32,572 nucleotides of DNA from Terriglobia bacterium (GTDB taxonomy: Bacteria; Acidobacteriota; Terriglobia; Terriglobales; Acidobacteriaceae), in the NCBI GenBank assembly GCA_020073525.1, contig JAIQFA010000061.1:1-32572 (forward strand), in the 5' to 3' direction. Made by a program: the position numbers and the translations under genes. The notes below the pieces were generated by a model. It saw only the letters and a program-made list of their open reading frames with translations. It was not told the origin of the DNA and ran no database searches. Of this stretch, positions 8,225 to 16,546 are shown one piece after another (position 1 is the stretch's first letter; each line of letters begins with the position of its first letter).

Positions 8225-10629
8225 GCCAGCACTGTCTCCAAGGGTTCGATTTGGACGAACTGCGTGGGAGTTCGGGGCTCTTCGCGCTCCAGCCAGGCAT
8301 CGGGCGCGAGCGCCTTTGATTTGTGGAGACGATCGAGCAGGCCGTGCTTCACTGCGTCCGTGGCGTACACGGTCTCTTTGCGCACCCTTTCAATTCCGAA
8401 CCGCACGACGAAGTCGTAGGTGCGTTCCAGATAGTTGGCGTTTTCACGGTAGTACTGGAAAAACATTTCGGCTGCCTGCAACGCTTCCTCAGTGGTTTCA
8501 ACCGTGATCAAGAGATCCGCTTTTCGGACCGATTTGCCGGCAGCACCGCCCACTACCACCTGCCAACTGCCTTCCTGTCCGATCAAACCAATATCTTTGA
8601 CAGTGGCCTCGGCGCAGTTTCGCGGGCAACCCACCGCGCCCATCTTTACCTTGTGCGGCGTATAGAGATTCTCCAGCCGCCGCTCGAGTTCAATGCCGGC
8701 GCTGGTGGAATCCTGTGTGCCGAAGCGGCAGAAGTCGGTTCCCACGCAGGTCTTCACCATGCGGACACCCTTGGTGTAGGCCTGTCCGGAAGGCATTCCC
8801 AAGTCGGCCCAGATCTTCGGAAGGTCCGACTTACGGACCCCGAGCAGGTCGATGCGCTGACTGCCGGTGATTTTGACCATGGGCACTTGGTATTTGTCGG
8901 CGACATCGGCAATACGTCGCAGTTCGGCCGGCGAAGTCACGCCGCCCCGAATTCGCGGCACTACGGAGAAGGTGCCATCTTTCTGGATGTTGGCGTGAAC
9001 GCGATCGTTGATGAACCGCGCGGAACGGTCTTCGTCGTGGTCGCCACACCAGAGCATGTCGAGCATGTAGCTCAACGCCGGTTTACAGATTTCGCAACCC
9101 AGGCCATTGCCATAGATTTCCAGCACTTCTTGCACGGACTTGAGCTTCTGGCTGCGCAGGATTTCTCGCAGGTTGCCTTCCGAAAAAGGAACACACTTGC
9201 AGATCGTCTTCTTTGTCTCTTCCTGAAATTCCGGCACCACAGCCTTGAGCAGTTGCTGGCACAGAGAGGTGCAGCTGCCGCAGCCCGTTGAGGCGCGGGT
9301 GCACTCTCTCAGTTGCGCCAGCGTACTCAAGCCCTTGTCGTGAACGGCATGGATGATCGTTCCCTTGGTGACGCCCATGCAGCCGCAGACCGTTTCGCTG
9401 TCGGACATCTGGGCCACATCGAGGCCGCCATCTTGGCCCGGCTCGGGGAACAAGAGCTGTCGCCGCAGCTTCGCTAAGTCCGTGCCACTACGCAGCCACT
9501 CCATGTAACGATGGCTGTCGGACGTCTCGCCCACCAGAATGACGCCCGTCAATTTGTTGTCTTTGAGCGTGAGCTTTTTGTAGACGCCGAGCGACGGGTC
9601 CTCATAACGGACCACCTCCGAGCCGTCTACCTTGTCATTGATTTCGCCGGCGGAACAAACATCCACGCCCATGATCTTCAGCTTGGACGCCAGGATGGTT
9701 CCCTGATACGTGGGGCCTTTGTTGCCGGTGATGGTGGCGGCTAGAACTTTGCCCTGTTCCAGCAGCGGCGCGACCAAGCCGTAGCAGATGCCGTTGTGCT
9801 GCACGCACTCCCCGACAGCGAAAATGTCGGGATGCGAGGTCTCCATGTAGTCGTTCACCACGATGGCACGCTTGATTTCGAGACCTGCTTTGTGACCAAG
9901 TTCCACGCTCGGGCGAATGCCTGCGGCCACCACAACCAAGTCCGCCGGGATGCTGCGGCCGCCCTTGAATTGCACTCCTTCCACCTTGCCGTTGCCGAGG
10001 ATTGCGGTCGTAGAAAGGCCGAGCAGCACCGTTACTCCCAGCCGGTTCATCTTGTCGGCGAGGTAACTGCCTCCGGTCGCATCCAGTTGCCGCTCCATCA
10101 ATGTGTCCATCAAATGGACGACCGTCACGTCGCAACCCTGCACTTGGAGTCCGCGGGCAGCTTCAAGCCCGAGCAGGCCACCCCCGATTACCACCGCTTT
10201 GAGTCCCGGCCGGGAGCGTTCCAGCAACGCGCGTGTGTCATCAAGGTTGCGGAACACGAAGACGCCATCCTTCTTTATGTCCTCTATGGACGGAATGAGA
10301 GGGAGACTGCCCGTGGCGAGGAGGAGCTTGTCGAAAGAAGTGATGCTGCCGTCGTCGCCCGTAACAGTCTTTGCCGCGGGATCCACGTCAACAATCCGGA
10401 CGCCAAGCCTGAGATCGATGCTGTTCTGTTGATACCAGTCGAGGCCATTCAGAACGATCTCGTCGAGCGACTTCTCGCCCGCCAAGACGGATGAAAGCAT
10501 GATCCGGTTATAGTTGACGTGAGTCTCGTCGCCAAAAATCGTGATCTCGAACTTGGGCGCGTGGCGCAGGATCTGCTCCACGCATGCCACGCCTGCCATC
10601 CCATTCCCCACCACGACCAGTTTCTTCAC
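8221..10629 (-). CDS. nirB: Assimilatory nitrite reductase large subunit NirB
   Basis: Reduces nitrite to ammonium with six electrons from NAD(P)H via FAD, iron-sulfur clusters and siroheme (802 residues). Domains in order are an N-terminal FAD/NAD(P) oxidoreductase (VVVGNGMAG at 5-13; second dinucleotide site VVIGGGLLGLEAA at 146-158), a BFD-like [2Fe-2S] domain (Cys415, 417, 450, 453) and a second Cys set (477, 479, 512, 515). A nitrite/sulfite reductase ferredoxin-like half domain and the siroheme/[4Fe-4S] domain follow, with Cys628-x5-Cys634 and Cys668-x3-Cys672. The start codon is GTG, overlapping the nitrate reductase stop as GTGA. All catalytic Cys residues are present. Confidence 0.96.
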   Translation of the reverse strand: MKKLVVVGNGMAGVACVEQILRHAPKFEITIFGDETHVNYNRIMLSSVLAGEKSLDEIVLNGLDWYQQNSIDLRLGVRIVDVDPAAKTVTGDDGSITSFDKLLLATGSLPLIPSIEDIKKDGVFVFRNLDDTRALLERSRPGLKAVVIGGGLLGLEAARGLQVQGCDVTVVHLMDTLMERQLDATGGSYLADKMNRLGVTVLLGLSTTAILGNGKVEGVQFKGGRSIPADLVVVAAGIRPSVELGHKAGLEIKRAIVVNDYMETSHPDIFAVGECVQHNGICYGLVAPLLEQGKVLAATITGNKGPTYQGTILASKLKIMGVDVCSAGEINDKVDGSEVVRYEDPSLGVYKKLTLKDNKLTGVILVGETSDSHRYMEWLRSGTDLAKLRRQLLFPEPGQDGGLDVAQMSDSETVCGCMGVTKGTIIHAVHDKGLSTLAQLRECTRASTGCGSCTSLCQQLLKAVVPEFQEETKKTICKCVPFSEGNLREILRSQKLKSVQEVLEIYGNGLGCEICKPALSYMLDMLWCGDHDEDRSARFINDRVHANIQKDGTFSVVPRIRGGVTSPAELRRIADVADKYQVPMVKITGSQRIDLLGVRKSDLPKIWADLGMPSGQAYTKGVRMVKTCVGTDFCRFGTQDSTSAGIELERRLENLYTPHKVKMGAVGCPRNCAEATVKDIGLIGQEGSWQVVVGGAAGKSVRKADLLITVETTEEALQAAEMFFQYYRENANYLERTYDFVVRFGIERVRKETVYATDAVKHGLLDRLHKSKALAPDAWLEREEPRTPTQFVQIEPLETVLA

Positions 10630-12830
10630 CGCTGCTTACCTCCATTGGCGTGCTCGACTTTCACCGCGCATTGTTTGTAATTGGGCTCTCGCGAGATCGG
10701 ATCGAAGGCACTCTGCGTGACCTGATTAACGTTGGTCTCCACGAAGTGGAACGGCATGAACACCTGCCCGGGCGCGATGATTTCGGTAATGCGCAATTCC
10801 AGTTCCGGCACGCGTCCGCGCCGGGACACGAGCGTGACTTTGTCGTGCTGCTTCAGATTCAGGCCGAGCGCATCCTTGGGATTCATTTCCAGCCAGGCGT
10901 TCGGTGACATTCTTTCCAGGATCGGCACCTGCCCGGTCTTGGTGCGCGTGTGCCAGTGCTCTACAGTCCGGCCAGTGTTCAAAACGAACGGAAATTCTTT
11001 GTTGGGTTGCTCGGGGAAGGGCTCCCATTCAATACACAGCAGTTTTGCCTTGCTATCTTCAGTTGGGAACTTGCCGTCGGCGTAAAGGCGGGAAACCGGC
11101 ACTTCGTGCGCGCCGCCAGCTTGGGCACCCTCGGGAAAAGGCCATTGCATTCCTCCGTGCTGTTCGAGCAACTCATAACTCATCCCCGAATAGTCACAGA
11201 GCCTGCCCGCCGAGACTCGCCTCCACTCGTTGAAGGCATCTCGCGGCTCGGTCCATCCCGGGAAAAGCTGCTCTTGGCAACCAAGCTTTTTCGCAAGCTC
11301 CAGAAAGATGTTGAAGTCAGATTTCGCTTCTCCCGGAGGATTCACAGCGCGATTGACTTTACTCACCCGTCTCTCGGAATTGGTGTACGTCCCTTCCTTC
11401 TCGCCCCAGATCGCGGCCGGCAGAACCAGGTGCGCCAACTCCGAAGTCGGTGTCGGGAAAAACCCGTCCTGAACCACGAGAAAATCCAGAGTCTCGAGCC
11501 CCTGCTTCAGGACGTCGAGGTTGGGGAACGACACTACGGGATTGGTGGCGATGATCCAGAGCGCGCGAATGGTTTTCGATACGGCAGCTTCGACGATGTC
11601 GGGATAGGCCAAACCCCGCGACACGGGAATCCGCTCCACTGGAACGCCCCACATCGCCGCCAGTTCCTCGCGATCCCTCGCGCTCTCAAACTTGCGGTAT
11701 CCGGGCAGACTGGAGGTAAATCCCGCCTCGCGTGTCCCCATCGCGTTGCACTGCCCGGTGATGGAAAACGGCGAGGCACCGGCACGGCCAATTTGTCCGG
11801 TGATGAGCGCGAGATTGTTGATCGCGTTCACTGTCTCCGCACCCTTGGAACTGTGGTTCACGCCCATCGTCCAGCCGATGAATGCCGCTTTGGCCCTGCC
11901 ATATAGAGAGGCCGTTTTGAAAATCAAATCTTCACTCAGACCGGTGATTTGCGAAACGTACTCGGGCGTGTACTTCTCCAGCGACTTCTCTAGTTCCGCA
12001 AAGCCGTTGGTGTGTTGCGCAATGTACTCGCGGTCAATCGCGCCGGCGCGGATCAGAACGTGCATGATTCCGTTGACCAACGCGATGTCGGAGCGGGGCT
12101 TGAGCGGCAGGAACAGGTCCGCCATCATCGCGGTCTTGGTCACCCGCGGGTCGGCGACGATCAGAGTCCTGTTGGGATTCGCTTCCAGGTGCTGGCAGAG
12201 AATCGGGTGGTTGTCGGCAATATTCGCGCCGATCAGGAAGATCACGTCCGCTTTTCGCAGGTCGTCGTACGCACCCGGCGGCCCATCGCTGCCAAACGAC
12301 CGCTTGTAGCCCGAGACCGCGCTGGCCATGCAAAGCGAGGTATTGCCATCGAAGTTCTTTGTGCCAAAGCCGAGTTGCACCAACTTGCCGAGCGTGTAGA
12401 ACTCTTCCGTGACCAGTTGTCCGGTGCTCACCACGCCCAGTGAGTCGGCACCGTGCTTCTCCTGAAGCGCGCGGAAACGCTCGACCATGCTTTCCAGCGC
12501 TTCCTCCCACTCCACTCGCACTAGCTTTCCGTTCTTGCGCAGCAGCGGATACTTGGCGCGATTGGGAGCATCCAGCGTGTAGTGTTCCGAAAGCCCCTTG
12601 GGACACAGCTTTCCCAGGTTCACGGGATGATTAAGATTTCCGCGGACGCTTACCGCCCGGCCATCCTTCACCCCAAGAAACATTCCGCAACCCACCGAAC
12701 AATATCCGCACGTGGTCGAGACCCAACGATCCGGAATCTTCTGTGCCGACACGTAGCCGAAATCGGGATCTGTCGCGTAGGCATACTTCTCGGAGAGAAT
12801 GTCCAAGCCGAGTTGGCGTTTCAGATTCAA
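10626..12830 (-). CDS. nasA: Assimilatory nitrate reductase catalytic subunit (NasA/NarB type)
   Basis: A molybdopterin oxidoreductase of 734 residues reducing nitrate to nitrite. The N-terminal [4Fe-4S] ligands are Cys41, 44, 48 and 76 (CGYCSVGC ... CPKG), with Lys78 in the usual electron-transfer position. Cys167 (NTSLCMASAV) is the expected molybdenum ligand. There is no Tat signal, so the enzyme is cytoplasmic, and no C-terminal [2Fe-2S] domain of the Klebsiella NasA kind. The frame is open to 12956, deep inside the previous gene. A TTG start at 12830 is preferred: it forms a 4-base TTGA overlap with that gene's stop and has GGGAG 9 bases upstream. Electrons probably come from the fused ferredoxin/anchor subunit encoded just before it (inference). 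Confidence 0.93.
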   Translation of the reverse strand: MNLKRQLGLDILSEKYAYATDPDFGYVSAQKIPDRWVSTTCGYCSVGCGMFLGVKDGRAVSVRGNLNHPVNLGKLCPKGLSEHYTLDAPNRAKYPLLRKNGKLVRVEWEEALESMVERFRALQEKHGADSLGVVSTGQLVTEEFYTLGKLVQLGFGTKNFDGNTSLCMASAVSGYKRSFGSDGPPGAYDDLRKADVIFLIGANIADNHPILCQHLEANPNRTLIVADPRVTKTAMMADLFLPLKPRSDIALVNGIMHVLIRAGAIDREYIAQHTNGFAELEKSLEKYTPEYVSQITGLSEDLIFKTASLYGRAKAAFIGWTMGVNHSSKGAETVNAINNLALITGQIGRAGASPFSITGQCNAMGTREAGFTSSLPGYRKFESARDREELAAMWGVPVERIPVSRGLAYPDIVEAAVSKTIRALWIIATNPVVSFPNLDVLKQGLETLDFLVVQDGFFPTPTSELAHLVLPAAIWGEKEGTYTNSERRVSKVNRAVNPPGEAKSDFNIFLELAKKLGCQEQLFPGWTEPRDAFNEWRRVSAGRLCDYSGMSYELLEQHGGMQWPFPEGAQAGGAHEVPVSRLYADGKFPTEDSKAKLLCIEWEPFPEQPNKEFPFVLNTGRTVEHWHTRTKTGQVPILERMSPNAWLEMNPKDALGLNLKQHDKVTLVSRRGRVPELELRITEIIAPGQVFMPFHFVETNVNQVTQSAFDPISREPNYKQCAVKVEHANGGKQR

Positions 12831-14395
12831 GCCGCTATACTCCCGACCGCCACATAGGGGGCGGCCATGTTTTTCGGGACCACGCTCACAAAAAACAGAT
12901 ACCGTCCGAGAATCTCTCCAGTGAGCGCAACTGCGAGAGCTGCCACCATTCCCCAACGTCCCGCGACAAACAGGGGCAGCACGATCCCGCCGCCAATCAG
13001 CAGCGCGAATCGCAGCAGGAATTTTGTTTGTAGTGTGGTGGAGAGCAACCTGGCGGAGGCCTGCAGTTCAAAGCTCTCCGAGGCGGCCAACCGGAGGAAC
13101 TTCACCGCTTGGTTCAGCATCTGCGCGGCCGCCGTGACAACGGATGCAGCCACCAGCCAACGTCCCGCGGCCACTCCGATGCTCACGGCGAAAAGGGGTC
13201 CCAGAAGAGCGCCCGTGAAAAAGAACTCGGCAACCGTATGTTTGCTGTTCCAGGCGGGCCGGGCTTTTACCAGGTAGATGAAGGCGCTGGCAACGATTCC
13301 GGCGGCTCCCAGCAGAGCGGTCAACAAACCGAATGCCGGGCTGATCCGCAAATGGAACCACAAAGATCCCGCGTAGGCCGTAGCCATCGCTGAGAAACAC
13401 CCGAACATCAGGATTTCGCGGCTCAGCCACGAACGCTTCCACATTTTGATGGCGCGATACGCGTAGATCGGGCGCCCGAGGTGGAGCGTGGCAGCATTGA
13501 CGGCCAGTCCGGCGACCGCCAAAGCTCCCAGCGCTGGCACCACAAGCCCCGAGGACTTGCCCAGCAACTGCACCAGCCAAATCACGGCGAGAGCTCCGAC
13601 GGAAAGCTGCGTCAAAACCAACATGAACACCAGCGGCCAGTGAGGATGCTCGGGGCGAACGCGCCAGGAATCCGCCTTCTTGATGTCCGGAGGCAGATTA
13701 TCGGGCAGCGTAATACGAGTCGTCGAGATACTATCGTCGGCGGAAGGCAGTCCCGGAGCGTTGGCGCTGCCCGCGTATTCCTTCTGCCATTCCTGTACGT
13801 TCACAATCTCAATCTGGATTGCGGTTTCCGGACAGGCATTCACGCATGCGGGTTCGCGACCCTCCGCGAGCCGGCCGTGACACATGTCGCACTTGCCGAC
13901 CACCCCACGCTCAGGGTTGTACAGCGGAACTCCGTAGGAACAGTTCCAGGTGCAGTACTGGCAGCCGATGCAAGTCTCCGGGCTGTGCTGCACGATCCCC
14001 GTGACCGGGTCTTTCTTGTAAGCCTCAACCGGGCAGCCGATCATGCACGACGGTTCCAGGCAGTGGTTACAGCCCATCGAGAGATAGAACCGCTGCGTAT
14101 GGGGATACCACCCACCCTCGATTTCGCCGACACGTCGCCAATTTATTTCCGCCGGATTTCCGTTCTGCTCGTTGCAGGCCACGATGCAGCACTTGCAACC
14201 AATGCACTTCGTCATGTCGAAGTGGAATCTGTACTGCTCTCCGGGTTCGAGCGGTCTCTGCGGAATGCGAGGAACCGGAGGAAAAGGCACGATGTCATAG
14301 AGGCGTTCCTCTCCGACGAACGACCTTTGCTTCCCGAGAGTCAGCGTGAAGGTGGAGCCGTCGTCGCTTGCCCGCTCGATGAGAGGTAAATGCAC
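12827..14395 (-). CDS. Four-cluster ferredoxin fused to DmsC-like membrane anchor
   Basis: A 522-residue fusion. Residues 1-200 are a DmsB/NrfC-like electron-transfer domain with sixteen Cys in four groups: 64/67/70/74, 109/112/117/121, 142/145/148/152 and 169/172/184/188, enough for four [4Fe-4S] clusters. Residues about 253-515 form a DmsC-like anchor with about eight membrane helices (first: WPLVFMLVLTQLSVGALAVI). In DMSO reductase these are separate B and C subunits; C oxidises menaquinol and B passes electrons to the molybdenum subunit. As first gene of the nitrate operon it probably carries quinol electrons to NasA on the cytoplasmic side, since neither protein has a Tat signal (inference). 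Start is GTG at 14395 with AGGAG 5 bases upstream. Confidence 0.92.
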   Translation of the reverse strand: MHLPLIERASDDGSTFTLTLGKQRSFVGEERLYDIVPFPPVPRIPQRPLEPGEQYRFHFDMTKCIGCKCCIVACNEQNGNPAEINWRRVGEIEGGWYPHTQRFYLSMGCNHCLEPSCMIGCPVEAYKKDPVTGIVQHSPETCIGCQYCTWNCSYGVPLYNPERGVVGKCDMCHGRLAEGREPACVNACPETAIQIEIVNVQEWQKEYAGSANAPGLPSADDSISTTRITLPDNLPPDIKKADSWRVRPEHPHWPLVFMLVLTQLSVGALAVIWLVQLLGKSSGLVVPALGALAVAGLAVNAATLHLGRPIYAYRAIKMWKRSWLSREILMFGCFSAMATAYAGSLWFHLRISPAFGLLTALLGAAGIVASAFIYLVKARPAWNSKHTVAEFFFTGALLGPLFAVSIGVAAGRWLVAASVVTAAAQMLNQAVKFLRLAASESFELQASARLLSTTLQTKFLLRFALLIGGGIVLPLFVAGRWGMVAALAVALTGEILGRYLFFVSVVPKNMAAPYVAVGSIAA

Positions 14396-14486
14396 CCGAA
14401 CTCCTCGGTTGGCGGTCGACGGCGGCTTCCGGGCTCGCTTCGACCTAAGGGCAGATACCCGTCGGGCGCTTGACGGCGCGGAGGTA

Positions 14487-14501
14487 AGCTCAAGATGAGC
14501 T
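14487..14501. promoter_or_regulatory. Palindrome AGCTCA-aga-TGAGCT upstream of nitrate operon
   Basis: A perfect inverted repeat with 6-base arms and a 3-base centre, 92 bases upstream of the first gene of the nitrate operon. Its size and symmetry fit a dimeric regulator site, but no regulator gene for it is in the window. The function is inferred from position only. Confidence 0.3.
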
Positions 14502-14561
14502 AATGCGTCGCCGCGATGCGTGCCGCACGCGGTTCTGCCGCAACACTATTGACCTGTGGTT

Positions 14562-14579
14562 GGATACGTCCCGGTATCC
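14562..14579. promoter_or_regulatory. Inverted repeat GGATAC-n6-GTATCC
   Basis: A perfect 6-base inverted repeat with a 6-base centre in the same divergent intergenic region. It could be an operator or a small leader hairpin of the nitrate transcript; the sequence cannot decide between them. Confidence 0.3.
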
Positions 14580-14757
14580 GAAGGACTGGTCCCGTTCGAC
14601 CTGGAAGCAGGACCCTAATCTATAGAACACCTGCCGGTTCCCCTATGGGAAGAACTCAGCTTTCCCCATCGCATACGAGACTGAGGTAAGGCTGGGTGGA
14701 ACGCAAATTCAAACTTCTCATGACGTCGATCAGAAAAAGAGGATATGGGGAGGCGCC

Positions 14758-14847
14758 ATGCCTTGGCTAGGCAGTGCGAGGCTAGGCAATGCGAGGATCT
14801 GGCGCGACCGCTCTAAACGGGTCTATGCTAATGCTCGTCATGCTTAA
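14758..14847 (+). CDS. Possible 29-residue leader peptide (uORF)
   Basis: An ATG at 14758 preceded by GGGGAGG (4-base spacing), the strongest ribosome site near the hydrolase gene, opens a 29-codon frame. Its TAA (14845-14847) overlaps a candidate hydrolase start ATG at 14840. The peptide contains a duplicated LG(S/N)AR unit because the DNA has a 15-base tandem repeat (14766-14795, one mismatch). It may couple translation to the hydrolase or be a by-product of the duplication. No homologue is known to me. Confidence 0.3.
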   Translation: MPWLGSARLGNARIWRDRSKRVYANARHA

Positions 14848-15817
14848 AACCTGTTCGATTCTCGTTCTCAGTCTTCTTTTCTGTTCCGCGCTGGCTGCAG
14901 CGGAAGACTACCCCGTAGGGGACAAGCCGTTTCGCCGGTACATCGCAGAGGGCAGAGATGGTAAGCGCATCACCTTCTATGTTTCAACTCCGCAAGCACC
15001 TGGTCATCCTGTCCCGCTGATCGTCTGGGTCCAAGGAACAGGGTGTTCATCTCATTTCGTCCGCAAAGGTGAGCGAATCGGCAGTAAACTGCAGAGCCTG
15101 CTATATTCAGTGGCCCGCGGCCGCGCCTGCATCTTGGCGGTCGAAAAGCCAGGCGTTGAGTTTCTGGATGATCAATCTGATGACAGCGACGCTCGCGTTT
15201 GCCGTCCAGAATTTCGATCCGAGTACACGCTCGACGGATGGGCCGCAACTATTGCGGACGCGATCCAAGCGGCGCAGGCGCTCCCCGGCATCGACGCTTC
15301 GAAAACACTCGTGATCGGTCATTCGGAGGGCGGCATTGTAGCGATGCGAGTCTCGAACGTATCCCCGGTAGTGACGCACGCCGCATCCTTGTCAGGAGGC
15401 GGGCCAGTGTATCTGTTTCACCTCGCGGAGTTTATGCGCGGTCAAAGATTGGACGCGGAAAAGGAAGTCTACGCGTGTTGGAGTGACATCCTGAAAGATC
15501 CGGACAGCACTACGAAGTTCTGCTGGGGGCAGACGTACCGCCAGTGGACCAGTTTCATGAAGACCTCCATCATCGCGGAAGCCCTCAAGTCGCACGCACT
15601 CCTATATTTCGCCCATGGCACAGCAGACACGCAGAACTCGGTCTCTGGGTTCGATGTCCTGCGCGCCGAGTTGGCCGCAAAACAGCGTGACGCCGTGTTT
15701 GAGCGAATCGAAGGTGCTGACCACGCCTTGGACCTTCCAAATCAGAAGGTACCCGAAGGCTTGGAAGCGGTCTTCGGTCGGGTAGAGGATTGGTTTCTAG
15801 CGGATGTCACGAAATGA
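14789..15817 (+). CDS. Secreted alpha/beta hydrolase
   Basis: An exported alpha/beta-hydrolase-fold enzyme, up to 342 residues. The nucleophile elbow GHSEGG places Ser at 179; the acid is probably Asp280 (HGTADTQ) and the base His312 (GADHALD). An N-terminal signal peptide ends near AAA|EDYP. Starts at 14789, 14825, 14831 and 14840 are all possible. The first has GAGG 7 bases upstream and is used here; the last gives the most typical signal peptide (MLKTCSILVLSLLFCSALAA). Substrate cannot be told from sequence; esterase or peptidase are both possible. It stands alone, divergent from the nitrate operon, and its stop is followed in the same frame by a transporter gene remnant. Confidence 0.85.
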   Translation: MRGSGATALNGSMLMLVMLKTCSILVLSLLFCSALAAAEDYPVGDKPFRRYIAEGRDGKRITFYVSTPQAPGHPVPLIVWVQGTGCSSHFVRKGERIGSKLQSLLYSVARGRACILAVEKPGVEFLDDQSDDSDARVCRPEFRSEYTLDGWAATIADAIQAAQALPGIDASKTLVIGHSEGGIVAMRVSNVSPVVTHAASLSGGGPVYLFHLAEFMRGQRLDAEKEVYACWSDILKDPDSTTKFCWGQTYRQWTSFMKTSIIAEALKSHALLYFAHGTADTQNSVSGFDVLRAELAAKQRDAVFERIEGADHALDLPNQKVPEGLEAVFGRVEDWFLADVTK

Positions 15818-16054
15818 GCCCTAACCAGAGGCCTGCCTCCCCTGGCGCGTTGCCTGTTGGTGGGGATCTGCGCATTCAACCATATCGTGGCAGGATCGAC
15901 GACGATGTTGTTTCTCGTTGTGACAGATGTTATCTGGTGGAAAGCGTATCTCTTACAGTTTGTCCTTCCCGCCTTGCTCGGCAATGTCACCGGGGGCCTC
16001 GCACTCGTTGCCGCTCTGGGGCATGCACAGGTGATTGGGGGAAAAGAAGAGTAG
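15818..16054 (+). pseudogene. 3' remnant of a formate/nitrite transporter (FNT/YfdC-like) gene
   Basis: Directly after the hydrolase stop, in the same frame, about 78 codons encode the C-terminal end of an FNT-family channel. It contains HIVAGSTTMLFLV, then WWKAYLLQFVLPALLGNVTG and GLALVAALGHAQV, matching the family pattern of a conserved His-containing helix followed by LP-LLGN--GG-----AL-H-QV. The N-terminal two thirds are absent and there is no good start or ribosome site, so this is a truncated relic. The FNT family includes the nitrite channel NirC, which makes its position beside a nitrate operon suggestive. Assignment is from remembered family patterns. Confidence 0.75.
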
Positions 16055-16223
16055 AGGCAAACCGGGCGGATCGCATGATGGCATGCGGGTCGATATCCCT
16101 ATTGTGCGACAGCCTCCAGCGGCTATCAGAGCACGCTCATATACAGATCCCTTGCAAGAATACGGACAACGCCTGATGGTTCTACGGGCGGCTTAAAATA
16201 GTATGCGTTAACGGAAGGCCTGC

Positions 16224-16523
16224 ATGACAAACGCCAAGAAGAAAACAACGAAGAAGCGGTGGGTCGCCGGAGTGACAACCGATTCCACGCACCCGCCGCC
16301 TGGGCTCTTTACCAAAGATGCCACCGCGATTGCCAGCGCGTTGGCCTCGAAGAAAGTCTCGCCCAAGGGGCCAGGCTCGGGGATGAGAATGCTGACCTAC
16401 TTCATCAACCGCGGGGGGCGCGGGCTCAGTGCGAGGCGCCGCGACGAATTGGAGAAGGCCAAAGTCTTGCTTTCGAAACGAATCCAGCGGGAACGAAAGT
16501 CTGCCGGGCACGAAACCGTCTGA
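16224..16523 (+). CDS. DUF3175 family protein
   Basis: A small basic protein of 99 residues. The core follows the DUF3175 pattern I recall: a Lys-rich N-terminus, WV-G-TT, then PGLFTKDATAIASAL, a central GSGMRMLTYFINRGGRGLS and a C-terminal helix RRDELEKAKVLLSKRI. The function of the family is unknown; its basic character suggests nucleic acid binding (inference). A good ribosome site (GGAAGG, 6 bases before ATG) and a TAAAAT box at 16194-16199 suggest it is expressed. It is followed by the broken remains of a DUF6496 gene, another small-protein family I remember in similar neighbourhoods. Confidence 0.85.
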   Translation: MTNAKKKTTKKRWVAGVTTDSTHPPPGLFTKDATAIASALASKKVSPKGPGSGMRMLTYFINRGGRGLSARRRDELEKAKVLLSKRIQRERKSAGHETV

Positions 16524-16546
16524 TTCAACACGGGGAGTGCGATCCC

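Larger units (their letters stand above)
14396..14757. other. Divergent intergenic region upstream of the nitrate operon
   Basis: About 360 bases separate the divergent nitrate operon and hydrolase region. I see no gene. It contains two short inverted repeats (listed separately) and should hold the promoters for both directions. No convincing sigma-70 pair was found, and a GG/GC-type sigma-54 match on the minus strand has the wrong spacing. Confidence 0.5.

Noticed and set aside
14520..14560. Sigma-54-like GG...GC promoter for the nitrate operon
   Set aside because: The spacing between GG and GC is 11 rather than 10 and the flanking consensus is poor.
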